Origin: Rhizaria sp. SCN 62-66
Taxonomy: Eukaryota > Rhizaria, unplaced
Reading direction: 5' to 3'
DNA length: 64,000 bases
NCBI GenBank assembly: GCA_001724265.1
Contig: MEDY01000101.1
Location: 62,001 to 126,000, forward strand
Shown here in pieces: positions 37,766 through 50,416 of this stretch. A program made the position numbers and the translations under genes. Within the stretch, counting starts at the first letter, position 1. Every line of letters begins with the position of its first letter. The notes beneath the pieces are model-generated. The model made no database searches and was not told the origin of the DNA. It saw only the letters and a program-made list of their open reading frames with translations.

Positions 37766-38144
37766 CTTGGAAATAGCTATTTCAAAGAAATTCAACAGAC
37801 GTTAACATCCAGGATGCTTCATCACCGAGCGCCTTCCAGAAAGTTCGCTCGCTCGCTCGGTCGCCAGCAATTTTTGCGAACCGCTGTTGTGGCAACCACC
37901 GCCACTTCTATTGCTCTCTTTGAACGGTCTCCATTTCTGAAGCAGGTGTGGAGATGTCTATACTCGTTCATTTCTATAGTTATTTTGGAAATAGGCATGA
38001 AATGTGTTTTATTATTTTGTATTTAACTGGTATCTCGCCAGACGGACACTACATGCTGTATCACCTCGCTCAATATTCTCCAACGGCTCTGTCTTGTATC
38101 GCACACGCCCATTGACTTGCCCCTCTCGTAGACACCGGCTCCCA
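37766..38144. promoter_or_regulatory. Divergent intergenic region TRAP1/KAP
   Basis: The 379 bp between the two start codons must hold the 5' UTRs and promoters of both genes. It is pyrimidine-rich towards KAP. I see no TATA box or heat-shock element that I would call. Confidence 0.5.
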
Positions 38145-41100
38145 ATGTCGTCGCCGCCTGGCTGGGCGCCTCCCAAGACCAAGCTCAAGCTGGACTGCGA
38201 GGTGGAGCCTGTGCCGACCCTCATCGTCATCCGCACATCCTTTGAAGTCAACACAGAGGTCCTGGGTACGCTTAACCCCCAAACTCCCATGTTGCTGCTC
38301 GCATCGCTCTGCAACCTCTGCCTCTCAATAGCGGCTCTTGTTATTGCTGTTTTGTGCTTTTTGACATACATCACATTGTACATGTCCTCATTCTTGTGCT
38401 TTTTTGCTTCTACAGACCCCGAGGGCAACCCTACGGTGACACCCCAGGAGACCACCAAGCGCTTCAAGATGAAGGGCTTCCACCCCGGTACGTCTCCCAT
38501 TCACATACAACACAGCAAGCTAAATTCAGGCAAGCACAAGCTCGACAGTAGCGCCCAATATATGTTCCCTTGCTCACTTTGTATCCTGTCTGTATGATAT
38601 TCTTTGTGTCAATGCATTGCTTTGCAGGCTCGAGCTCCGAGAAGTTTGCTGCCGCCATCATCCCCAAGACGGACGGCCTCGTACGTCATATCCACTATTT
38701 TTGACTATTCATCACCCTATGTTATCAATATGTTGACGCGTCACCTGTATCTATGGCGTTCATCCCACTCCCCTTTTGTTCTGCACTGTTTTATCTCTCC
38801 CGACCAGATCCCGGCCAAGGGCGAGGCCGCTGTCATCCAGGTCCTCAACCGCCTGAAGACCAAGCTTGAGGCCGCGGGCGTCACGGCCCCGGCCCCCGCG
38901 GGCGGTGCCGCCTCCATGGCCTCGCCCACCGCGCTAGTCTCCCCGGTCGCGCCGACCCATCAGCAGCTGCAGCAGCAGCAACAGATGGAGGAGCAGCTTC
39001 AAGGCTACTACGGCTCCGGCGCCAGCTCCAGCAGCGGCGGCGGCGCCACGGCTCCGGCGCGACCCGGCGAGCTCAACGCCGCGCGCGCCCCCGCGGCCGC
39101 GGCACCGCGCACGGCCTACGACGAACAGGTCGAGGAGGAGCGCAAGCGCGCCGCCGCCGCCGCGCAGGCCGCCAAGGCGCAAGCGCAGGCCGAGGCGCGC
39201 GCCGCCGCCGCTGCCGCCGCCGCCGCCGCCACTACCGCACAGGCCTCCGCTGCCGCGTCTACGCGCTCCGCCGCCCATAGTGCGGGGGCGGGGGGCAAGA
39301 AGGGTAGCGACCTGGGCCCCGCGCCGCCGGAGAACAACTTCCAGAACTACGACTACTCTAAGTACGCCACGGGCTCCGCGGCGGCCGCGGCCGCGGCGGC
39401 GGGCTCGCGGCTGAAGCGCGCGCCCCGCGCGGCGGCGACGGAGAAGGCCAAGATCGCGAAACTGGATAGCTACCTGGAGGACCTGTACGAGGAAGACGTG
39501 GACAAGAAGATCCGTGCGACGGGGCTCATCCTGCAGCTCGTGCAGATGCCGGACCACCTGGAGAAGCTCGCGGGAAACCAACAGCTGACGTCTGCGCTTG
39601 CGCGCGTGCTGGTGGACGACCGCAAGAAGAGCATCGCGCTGACGACGAACATCCTCGAAGTGTTCTTCTGCTTTTCGTCCATCTCGCAGCTGCACGGCGT
39701 GCTGACCGCGAACAAGATCGGCAACACCGCGCTCAACGTGATCGACTTCGAGCTGATGCGCTACGACGCGCGCGTGCGCGAGGTGCGCAGCGAGAGCGAC
39801 TACCAGCGTCTGCAGGGCTACCTGTTCAAGCAGGAGAAACTGCTCTTTGTGTGCTTCTACATCCTGCTCAACATGTCCGAAGACATCATGATCGAGCTGC
39901 GCATCAAGCAGCGCAAGATCATCCCCATGCTCGTCACAGTGCTGGGCAACCACGACAACAAGGATACGAGCTGCCTCACGCACCTGCGTCTGCTCTGCGT
40001 CGCCTTCCTCAAGAAGCTCTCGCTCATTGAGGCTAACACCATCGAGCTCCAGCAGGTACGCTTTCATCCGCTTTATTGTAAGATGTTAATTTCACTTTAT
40101 GCTTGATACTGCCGAGTATCATCTTAATGTTATCTGTTGCTGCTTGTTCATTTGGTTGATTATTTTGCTCAAACTCTCTCCTTACAATGGCTCTGTTTGT
40201 TCCCATCTGTGTATAGTTCGAGATGATGCGCGTGACCCTGCGCTACGTGGCCCCGTCGCCGACCCCTTCGGATGACACGCTGTGCTCGGCACTGTTCCGG
40301 CTCACGCAGAATCTCGTGTTCAACCGCGAGTGCCGCGTCACGGCCGCAAACACGCTAGTCGGCCCCGCGGTCGCAGCGCTCCAGTACGTACAAAAGGATT
40401 ATTCTCCCTTATTACTACTCTCCCATTTTGTTGAGTGAAAAGTGAAATCGTTGCTAAACTCACTCTTTCTGAACTACATTCAATGATACCTTTGAAACTG
40501 ACTCACCTTGTTGTATTCGTGACGAACTTCTTCGCTGAAATTCGCACCATAGGCGTCCCAATTGCGCGACGGCAGCGGCGCGTCTGCTGTACATGCTGAC
40601 CACGGACCCGGCGCTGATGCCGGTCATCCAGCCGCACCTGGCCAACGCAGCGGCCCCGGCCATCGCGCTTGTGCTCCAGGCGCCCGGCTCCGTGACTAAT
40701 ATTGACGCCACGGCGCTGGCGATCAACATGTCGTGCATCCGCGAGCTGGTGCCGCTGCTGCTGCACGGCGGCGCGCTGCCCGCGCTCTTCTCGCGCCTCG
40801 AACACACCAACGACGTGTACGTGGCCAAGCTCATTCGCGCGCTCTCGGAGCACCGCGAGAGCCACGACGTGCTGGAAAAGTACGCCATGCGGATCGCCGA
40901 GATGGTGCTGCGCGGCGAGAACCCGGAGGTGCGGATGGAGGCGCTCGGCATCTTCGCTAACACGCCGCTCAAGAAGGTACGCACAGAATGAAACTCCTTC
41001 GAAAACAGCATAGATTACAGTTAATTATCTTGAACATTTGCTCATGGGGTGAATTTTATGTGGTATCTTTTGTTTTCGCCTTCTATTTTGCTGCTTCAGG

Positions 41101-42477
41101 AGGCGTGCGCGGAGCTCATGACCAAGTACCAACTGTGGGACTTCCTGATGCAGAATCTTGTCCCGACCCAGGACAACGACGACATCGCGATACAGGTCAT
41201 CATGCTACTGGGCAATCTGGCCGTGGACAGCCGCACATCGGGCATCCTCACCACGCCCAAGCTCGTCAACCTGCTCGACGAAAATCTCGCCAGTACGTCG
41301 CTGTCAATCCACCGTCATTCTCATCCACCTGCTGATTTATGGAATGAATAGCTTCAAATCGAATGAAAACCAATATTATTAGTGTTTATTGTATATGTAC
41401 TGTATCTGAGATCATTTTTTTCACACATTTTATCTGCTTCATTTGATAATGGGTTTTCTTTGTGTCTTTCCCCCAAGTCGCGGCCAAGGAGGGCGACTCT
41501 GAGATGATCCAACAGATCCTCTTCACCATCTTCCGCCTCCTGCAGCACCGCAAGTCACGCGAAGTCGTGTGCCAGATCCCCGCCATTCACGACCTCATCA
41601 TCACGTGCATCGGCTGGCCGCACCCGCTCGTGCGCACCTACGCCAACTCGTGCATGGACGTCATCCTGGAGCACCCCGTCACGCAGCTCAAGGAGGAGCT
41701 CATGAAGTACGTCACTACGCGCGATTTCGGCGATATTGAACTTAAATTCCACAGAAATTTGCAAAGTCTGAAACATAATATTGAGAAAATATGTTATCAT
41801 TGCTCACTCACACACAATGCTTTATCCTTTGTTTGTTTGTGTTTTGTTTAGCCGTCGCTTCGAGGTGTACAACGAGGCGTACATGGCCATCATCAGCGAT
41901 GGCGGGCTTGCAGACCTGGTTGACGAGTACGAGGAGGGCGAGCGCGCGCAGCTCGAGGCCGAGGCGTTGGCCGCCGACGCCAACGCGGGCCTCCACGGCC
42001 ACGGCGGCGCGGGCGGCGACTACGGCGACGACGACGGCGACGGCGAAGGGTTCGACTCCTTCTACGGCGACGGCGGCGGCCGGCTCGGTGGCTGGGGCAA
42101 CAACAGCGCCACGGGCGGCGGCGCGGGGACGACGAACCGGCGCGGCGTCTACGGCAACGGCTACCGCGAGGAGGAGGACAGTGGTGAGGACGACGATACG
42201 CTCGGCAGCGGCGCCAACTACGGGGACGACGTCGCGCAGGTCAGGGTACGTTAAACAGCCGTCAATATAGTGTGTATATGGTATATCATTACGAGCGCCG
42301 TTATGAACATATTGACATTATTTGAATGTCCGTCGATTCTGTGTCAAAACGTGCATATCTGTATTTTACATCCGACTTAAAACTCACCCTTAACAACTTG
42401 CAAACTGTGCTCCTACTTCGTGTTATGTTTGCTTGTAGTCGCTTGGTGGTGACAGCCGTGTGTCTCGCCGCGCATAA
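38145..42477 (+). CDS. KAP3: Kinesin-associated protein (KAP, kinesin-II accessory subunit)
   Basis: Ten exons: 38145-38265, 38416-38487, 38628-38680, 38808-40055, 40217-40383, 40553-40976, 41100-41292, 41478-41706, 41852-42245, 42439-42477. All nine donors are GTACG, the phases close, and the product is 979 residues ending in TAA. Residues 1-110 match the KAP N-terminal segment (TLIVIRTSFEV, RFKMKGFHPG). A Gln/Ala/Ser-rich linker of about 170 residues follows, then the armadillo region (YLEDLYEEDVDKKIRATGLI, VFFCFSSISQLHGVL, LYMLTTDPALMP, DLIITCIGWPHP). The tail is Asp/Gly-rich. KAP is the non-motor subunit that joins the heterotrimeric kinesin-2 motors to intraflagellar-transport cargo, so the organism should build cilia or flagella. 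The first three exons are tiny and must be spliced for the N terminus to read correctly. Confidence 0.93.
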
Positions 42478-43088
42478 GGATGTTGGTGGTTGGTGTAATT
42501 AGGTCTACACACATTTAAGGCAGACAGCAGAAGTGCCGGATCAAAGAAGATGCCAGCGTAGTGTGGTACTGCGCGGAACGATATCGGCGTAAATTGCGCA
42601 GATTTAGGAATTAAACTATGAACAGCTTATATAGAATTGTATGAATAGTTGCAAATGCGAACAATAAATTTGAACAAAAAAGATTTAAGACTTGAAAATC
42701 TTTCGTAAAGTGAATTTCTGATATCCGTTGACTGGACCCAATGACTGTGGGCATCGCTTGTGCCCACGGTCACTAGACGAGGTTGGCTTCGGTCAACGCC
42801 CAGCTCTCTTGTCTGCCTCCTTTGGTATCTAAATGACACGACTACACATGCCATACTTGCTCTGATAGTGACGGAATTAAAAGAATAGAGTCTTTGTGAG
42901 TGCTCGTAAATTATATTCAAGCCTTGTTCCTGCATGATGGACTTGACCGCGCGCAGCTGCTATCGTATCCGGCATGTTAGCCTCATTCCCCTCGCACCGC
43001 CTACTTGCTCTCTTGCGCCCTGCACTCGACCTCTGACTCACTGTTTGCACTCCTTTGCTCCGACTTTTCTCAACAGCCGCTCTTCGCA
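42478..43088. other. Intergenic region KAP to 2,106-residue gene
   Basis: AT-richer, with no coding frame. It contains the KAP 3' UTR with an AATAAA, then a pyrimidine-rich stretch immediately before the next ATG that includes a possible 5' UTR acceptor (TTTTCTCAACAG at about 43064-43075). Confidence 0.5.
42663..42668 (+). terminator. Candidate poly(A) signal of KAP
   Basis: AATAAA lies about 190 nt after the KAP stop codon in AT-rich sequence, a plausible distance. There is no transcript evidence. Confidence 0.35.
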
Positions 43089-46000
43089 ATGAGTGCGGAT
43101 GAGCCCCTTGGCTCGCCGCTCCCTGCGCTGGAGGTCTACAAGGTCCGTTTCGCTCCCGCTCCACTCGTCAATGCTATCTCCGTCCTCTCTTCTCTCGTAC
43201 TCCTGCCTGCACTCCTCTCACGTGCCCCTGCTCACACACCATACACTCCTGCGTCATTCACCTTATTGCCCCGGTACAGCGGCAAATTGTCGACCTCTTC
43301 GGCAAGACTCAGAACGAGGTCGTGATCCAGCTTGATGCCATCCTCAAGAAGCTCCGTTTCCAGCGTCAGCGCATCCCCAAGGAGAAGATTCACGACGAGG
43401 ACCGCTTCGACTACGCCCGCGCCGTTGCGCTTGTGTCGGCCGCCGTGCGCGACTCCTTTTTCGAGTGCCTCGAAACGCTCGTCGATCGCCAGTCGTCTGA
43501 CCTGGTCCGCACAAAGGTACTACAGATCTTCGTCGAGTTCGGCGCGATCGAGACGGCCGCGCAGGGCGAGCCGCCGTTCGGGCAGACGGCGCTGGCGTCG
43601 CTCGGCAATATCATGCGTTCATCGCCCGAGCTGCACACGCTCTTCATTTTCCAGTGCCTCAAGGAGCCCTTCACGGACATCGTGCTGAGCATGTCCGAGA
43701 CGTACCTGGGCTTCATCGCGCGCGAGCTGGCCGTCTGGACGCGCATGCGCCAGCACCAGCTCGAGCTTGCAGAGGGGCTCGGCGCGTGCGCGAAGAAGTT
43801 CGCCAAGGTGCATCAGGTGCTGCTGGACCGCGTGGAGCGGTTCTGGGAGCAGTCGAGCGAGAACGTCGAGGAGTGGCGCAACCACCGCGACAACAACGCC
43901 TTTAACGCGATCTCCCAGGTCATCACCTTCACGTGCAAGTCGCCCAATACGGCGCGCCGTTACCTGCCCGAGCTTCCGATCCGCCTCTACACCAAGATGG
44001 ACGAGTTCTCCCGTCTGCGCGGTGTGTACATCAAGAACCGGTGGATCTTCTCGCCCTTCCTCATGATGTCGCAGCTGGCAAACGCGTGCCCCGGCATCGC
44101 CGACTTCTTCGCCGGCCCCGTGTGGGACCGCAAGGTGGTCGAGCCCGAGCTCATGCGCTTCTACGAGCCCCTCGCGCCGGCGCTGATCAACCACCGGCTG
44201 ATGAAGCACCTGCTCGCGCAGCTCTCGCAGCTGCTCTGGGAAGAGCGTGAGTCGTTCGGTGAGCCCGCCGTGATGGCCTACTACGTGCAGACGCTCTTCT
44301 CCATCGTGCGCCACTCTGCCGCGGCCGCGAAGGAGTTCCTCACGGCCTACGGACAGCAGCGCGGTAAGATCATCGAGTCGCAGAACCGCAACGGCACGCT
44401 GTCCTTCTTCGCTGTGCAGATCCTGCAGCGCGCGCTTGAGTTCGCGCAGACGAGCGGCCCGCTCTGCAACGCCTGCGTGCAGGGCGTGGTGATGATTTGC
44501 GTGCCCACGCGCGGGCACGAGAAGATGTGGCAGGAGTTGCGCGAGGAGATGGAGAACTCGCTCTCGGACGTCGTGCGCATGCTGCAGGACATCTGCCAGA
44601 AGCTACTCACGACCACCGCGGACCAGCAGAGCGACGCGACGAAGGAGGCGTTGATCGGCGTGATCACCATCATGTCGACCTACAGCTCCAGCGCGCGTGG
44701 TCAGCTGTTCAACACGGAAATGGTCAAGAACTACTCCCGCGAGCAGATCATCTTCCGCGTGCTCTCGACCGAGGCCACGGCGACGGCGACCAACTTCATC
44801 GACGACGACGTGCGCCTCGCCGCCGCCAAGTGCCTCGTCGCGCTGTCCATCTCTAACTTCCAGCAGCACGGCATCCAGCACCTGCTCGACCTGTTCTCCT
44901 CGCTCCCGCTCGTCGTGTCGTCGACGCACTACGAAGTCATGTGTTACCTTACCTACTTCATGTTTAAGATGGCGCTGCACGAGGACTCTGGCGAGAGCGG
45001 CCGCGGCAACACCGTCGATAACAGCCCCGGTAAGGTTTTCCGCTCGCTGTACGCGCCCGAAATCTCCGCCACGATCTTCACGCTGCTGGAGCGGCTTGTG
45101 CTCGAGTCCGCGGCCGAACACGCCTCGTACTGGGAGCTCCGCTTCATGCAGGCCTGCGTCAAGTTCCTCATGGCCGGCGTACGTCTTTCTTTCATTCACA
45201 ATAATGGCATTGATATCTTCTTTTTTATGGTTTGCTTCTTATTATCATGTCAAATACTCTCACATCACATATTTCTTTAATCTTTTCTTTCATCCTCGCT
45301 CCTCCCCTACAGTGGGTCAAGATGGAGTTCCACGCTGACAACCTCGGTCTGCGCCCCATCGACATCTTGTCCGCGATCGTGGGCAAGGAGCAGAGCCGCG
45401 TGCAGCAGCTGGGCGTGATTTTCGAGGAGCGCAAGCAGCGCTACTACCGCCTCATCGAGCAGCGTCGCTGCGTTGTCTCCGAGGACGAGCTCATCGACCA
45501 CAGCGAGTTCGACAACAAGACCTACAAGCTGCCCGACATCCGCCTCAAGAAGTACGCCCACGTCAAGCTCTCGCGGCTTGACTACCAGCACGCCTTCCTG
45601 GAGCAGACCTCGCTGGGCGCGCGCGTATCGAACCTGCTGCCCGCGCTGGGCGAGCTGCGCCGCGTGGACATCGTGGCCTTCCGCCTGATCCATCAGCTGG
45701 CTAACGTCATCGAGAACGTCACTTTCGTCGGCTCCGTCACCACGCTGCTCGAGGCGGACTTCGCCGAGTGGAACAAGGTGGACCCCGGCAAGCCCGTCGC
45801 GCAGTGCGACGCCGACGAGCAGCCTAACTTCGGCGAGCGCTCGCTCACCGTCACGGCGCAGGGCAACTCGGAGCTGGTCGACATCCGGCCCTGCGCCAAC
45901 ACGCCCAGCGAAAACAAGGACATGTGCCAGCTCTTCGTCGCGTACCGCAATCTCAAGCTCGCGGACCCGTCGCCCGCGGACCTGGCCGCCGGCGTTATCA

Positions 46001-49000
46001 TGCCCGGCGTGGTCCTCTCCGAGCTCTGCAAGGACGACCGCAACGTCTTCCTCGTCGCGCGCGTGAACCGCACCGTGGTGGCGGCCGTCTTCGCGGGCCC
46101 ATACCTGACCCCGCAGCAGCAGATCGACTACACGCGCCGCAAGATCGCCGAGGCCGAGCGCCAGGGCCGCGCGTACGTCGAGGACCCGCACGACACGAGC
46201 GACCTGCGCAACGCGGCGCTAGTGACGGGCTACTTCCACAGCACTGAGCTCAAGGCCGAGCTGCGCATGGTGCAGGTCGAGCTCATGGCCGTGCTGTCGC
46301 ACCAGCTCTACACGCGCGGCTTTTTGCGCTGCTACTTTAAGGCCGACAAGGTCGAGCGCCAGATGCTCGGCGAGTCTGGCGCCGTGCTCGCCATGGCCGC
46401 CGACCCGCTGCTCAACGACGAGGAGGGCAAGAAGGGCGCCGTCGTCGCCAAGGATGCCGCCGCCACTGCGGCCGCCGCGGCCGGCGGCGCGGGCGACCTG
46501 GACGCCGCGCGCGCGCTGTTCCACTGGGACCTCAAGACCAACATCTGGCGCAAGAACAAGGAGCACATTTTCTTCATCAAGAACAAGATTCTCGAGTCGC
46601 TGCTGCAGCTGCTGCTTGACGACCAGAACAAGAACCGCGTCGATGACGCCAAGCGCGCGGGCAAGATCCCCTCTGTGCGCAGCATTGTGCAGCGCTTCAC
46701 GCCGCTGATCCGCATCAAGATGGAGGAGTACGGCGGCCAGCTCACCACCGAGTTCGAGGCCACCAACGCCGACGGCACCCTCCAGGCCTCGGCCTTCGCC
46801 AACGACGCTGACGACGACGCCGCGTCCTCCACCTCGGCCTCGGGCGCCGCGGGTCCCGGCGGCCGCCGCCGCGCCGAAGGCACCGCCGCTCGCAAACGCT
46901 TCCAGAACCTGGTCGAGCGCGAGTTCAAGAACGGGCTTGTGTCGGCTAACTTCCGCGTCGACGCGCCGGTCTGGGAGAAGGTGCTGGCGGGCTCCCGCGA
47001 GGAGACGCTGGTCGAGGCCATGACGCGCGTGTCGTCGTCGTCGTCCACGGCGCCGCAGCCGATGGTGGCGGCCGCGCTGCTGTCGCAGTTGCCACCCGAC
47101 CTTAACCCGCGCACGAACCCGGACCTGTGGCCCAACGAGTGGCTCGCGCGCGAGATGGAGGCCATCGCGCTCGACGGCATTGGCGCGGGCGCGGGCGCGA
47201 ACGCCAAGGGCGGTAAGCTGTCCAACATGACCCCCGAGGCGCGCCAGCAGCAGAAGGAAATTGAGGCCGAGATGCGGCGTCGGCGCGCGAACCTGCTGGA
47301 GCAGGAGGCGAACCGCGTTCGCGACGAGCGCGAGGCCGAGGCGCGGCGCAAGGAGTGGGACCTCCCGCCGCTGCTGCAGTCCTGGGTCGTGCCGTCGTCT
47401 GCCGCCGTGCTGCGCATGGTGCACGCGATGCTGACCAAGTCGCAGGGCGACGTCTTTCAGCAGGTGTGCACCGCGCTGCGCACTATCCCGGCGCAGGGCC
47501 TTGGGCTGCTCGAGGCCGTGCGCGCGACGCTGTCGTCGTTCCACTACCAGCTGCGCGCTAGCGTGCTCGACTCGCTGCCGCTGGCCAACTACAACGTCTG
47601 CATGAAGATTCTCCTCGTCATCGAGACCTCGCTCGTCGACGTCGCCGCCGGACTGGAGCCCGCGCTGGCATCGCTCGAGTACTTCGAGCTGTGCCTCGAG
47701 ATCGTCAAGGACATGGCGCGGCTGCTGCTCTCGCTGCTTGAGTCGCGCAACGCGGCCTACACGGCTGCGGCGACGCAGGGCGCGGCCACCGTGCCCAAGG
47801 CGCGCGTCAGCACCGTGGCGGCCAGCACCGACGGGCTCGACAACCTCGCCGACGCCGAGGCCGCCGCCGCCGCGGCCGCCGCCGCCGCGGGCACGGCCGA
47901 CGTCACGCTCGGCGGCGCCGGGTTCGAGTCCGTGGACAACGCGACGTCCGTGGTCGGCAAGGGCACGCTGGACCCCGCCGAGGAGCGGCTCATGTACGGC
48001 ATCTGCAAGACGCTCGTGGCGCTCATGTCGCAGGTCTCGCGCATCTGCCTCTTCAAGGGCTCGTCGTTCCTCATCGTCGAGGGCAACCGCAAGTGCCGCC
48101 AGCACGCGCAGCAGCAGCTCTTCACCAAGTGCCAGCTCATCTGCGACACCGTGCAGGCTATCCTGCTGTACGACCTCGAGAAGGAGAACGAGATGGACGA
48201 CACCAGCTCGGCCGCGACCGCCGCCGTGCTCGGCGTTGCCGCGGGCGCCAGCGCGGCCGGTGGCGACAAGGGCAACCGCACGCGTTCGAGCCACATCATC
48301 CGCGACAAGACGCGCGTGTATGCCGTCAACGTGCTGTCGTACTTTATCCACGTCGACCACGTGTTCCGCTACTCGTTCCTCAACGAGTACTCGGTCTCAT
48401 CGATCAAGGCCGAGCGCTCGCTGCGCGCGAGCATGATCCAGCAGGTGCTCGAGGGCGCCGACATGCTGCGTTTCCGCGACAAGCTCGAGCCGTACTTGCG
48501 CATCCAGCGCATCCTGCTGCAGGACGAGTTCATCATCCAGGTCCAGTTCTTCGAGCACTCGCTTGGCGCGCCCTACGGGGAGAACTACTCGGGCTCCAAG
48601 CTCGTGTTCGTGACCAACAAGGCCTATTATGTCTCCGCCACGGCTTTCCCTGAAGACACGGCGCAGAACATCAAGGACTTCACGACGCCGGACCGTCTGT
48701 CGCAATTCGTGCACCTGTCTCGCTACGACTTCTCCGACATCGTCCGCATCTACCGCGACATTTCGGGCCAGGTCATGGGCATCCGGCGTTTCTGCGACCC
48801 CGCGGCGGTGCGCATCCGCTCCACCACGATCCGCAAGCAGACTGACATCTTCCTGAACCGCACGCAGGGCGTGGTCGAGTCGTTCCTCACCGAGCTCTCG
48901 CGCCGCGCACGCGACGACGCGCACCGCGTGCACACGATCGCGCTCGACGAAGTCACGCCCGCGGCGCTGCCGTTCCTGTTCCAGGAGTGCCGCAGCGAGC

Positions 49001-49680
49001 TGTCGTCGTCGACGTACCCGAAGCTCATGACGCACGTGCATGTCATCAAGCGCGACAAGTCCGTGGTCAAGCGCGTCATGTCCTGGGTCTCAGTCGGCGA
49101 GGGCGGCGGCGACCAGTTCATCGTCATCACGCCCTACGACGCCAAGTCCTGGGAGCCGGCGCTGGCGGGCGAGGATGACGACGAGATCGTCGACGCCGGG
49201 CCCTGGGACCCGTCGCGCGTGCCGCGCCCGCCCGCGAACCGCGGCGGCAGCGGCGCGCGCGGCGTACGCGGCGGGCTCGACGACAAGGTCATCGACGCTA
49301 AGTCGGACCAGCTCAAGGCGATGTTCTCCGTCCCGGCGCCCAGCGCGCTGCCCGACTTCATGAACGCGCTGCCCTCGCTTCCCGTGGGCTCCTTCGGCGG
49401 CGCCACGCCCTTCTTCTTCCCAGTCACCGAGATCCAGTCCGTGGACTTTACCGAGGACTCCGAGGCCGAGATGATTATCCGCATCAAGCGTCTTGGTGGC
49501 AGCAACGACAAGGAGAAGCGCATCCCGTCCGTGTACATCAAGTTCGCCGACGACACGGGCCGCGAGATGTGGCGCCGCGAGCTCAAGAAACTCTTCTACT
49601 CCGGCTCCTTCGGCCGCTGGCAGGAGAACATCCTGCCCGACCTCTCCGACATGTCGCGCCGCAAGCAGGAGCTGCTGTGA
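43089..49680 (+). CDS. Large conserved-looking protein of unknown family, PH-like C terminus
   Basis: Three exons: 43089-43142 (18 codons), 43280-45178 and 45313-49680. Donors are GTCCGT and GTACGT, acceptors are TACAG, all phase 0, giving 2,106 residues and a TGA stop. I do not recognise the family. The first 1,000 residues are well-ordered, helix-rich and low in repeats, resembling an alpha-solenoid. The middle has an Ala-rich insert (AATAAAAAGG), an acidic/Ser patch and a charged coiled segment (RQQQKEIEAEMRRRRANLL). The last about 280 residues include a beta-rich region ending FTEDSEAEMIIRIKRLG ... KFADDTGREMWRRELKK, which resembles a PH-type fold. No signal peptide or membrane helix is visible. 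High sequence complexity outside the inserts suggests strong constraint. A solenoid scaffold with a membrane-binding tail is only an inference. Confidence 0.88.
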
Positions 49681-50416
49681 GCACGTGAGTGAGTGAAACA
49701 TTGAACGTTTCAAATCGTTTAGTAGTTGTTATATATGATGCTAGTTATCATATCAGTCCTAGCTATGGCCACCATGTTTGTTCTTTTAGTATATGAAGAT
49801 TTATTGAATCTGTTGAGAAGTATGTGTAGTATGTAAAAGTAAATAAACAAAGACCTTATTGAATCCATTCTACTGTGGCACATTTGCTGTTTGTTCCGTA
49901 TGTGCATTTGTCTGCCAAATGCAAACGTAACAGTCAAGCGACTCGTGGCAATTCGGTTGTGGTTGTCGGAGAAGGGTGTTGTCAGCCTTATTGGAGGAGG
50001 CATATCTGGGAGTTCAATCGACAGTTAGGGTAGGGTTGTCAATGTATAGTCTTGTCATAGACTGGATGTTCCATATCTCTTTTAAAAATCCCTCAGTGTG
50101 CTTTGCCAGCTCGTGCTCACCTCTTCATTATCACCACATAGACTTGAACCCGTCGGCCTCAGGGCAACAAAGTATCTCTGAGCCTATCCGTCGAAGCCAT
50201 TAAAATGCGTGATACCACCGTTTTCTAGCCCATAGCGTATGATATTACTAGTATATTTGCTCATATCTTCATATAATGAATTCTTTATGTCTGCAGCAGC
50301 CAAACCCAACCTCCCCCGTTCAGCACGAGGTCTTGGCTTCACAACTCTACACCAACACACAGCAATCCCCCCGCGCGCCCCGTACGCGCCTGCGTCAGTG
50401 CCGCAGTGTTTACCCA
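49681..50416. other. Intergenic and possible 5' UTR region
   Basis: No gene is supported. An in-frame ATG at 50276 would extend the chorein protein by 47 residues, but that extension (Pro/Gln/Thr-rich) does not look like the family N terminus, so I treat it as leader sequence. Confidence 0.5.
49842..49847 (+). terminator. Candidate poly(A) signal of the 2,106-residue gene
   Basis: AATAAA in AT-rich sequence about 160 nt after the TGA stop, a similar distance to that seen after KAP. Confidence 0.35.

Noticed and set aside
38145-38810. First KAP exons as a separate MSP-domain protein
   Set aside because: The phases join cleanly into the armadillo exon and the segment fits the KAP N terminus.
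50140-50210. tRNA-like string on minus (GGGTTCAAGTC)
   Set aside because: The would-be T stem pairs at only one or two positions and no acceptor or anticodon stem can be folded.
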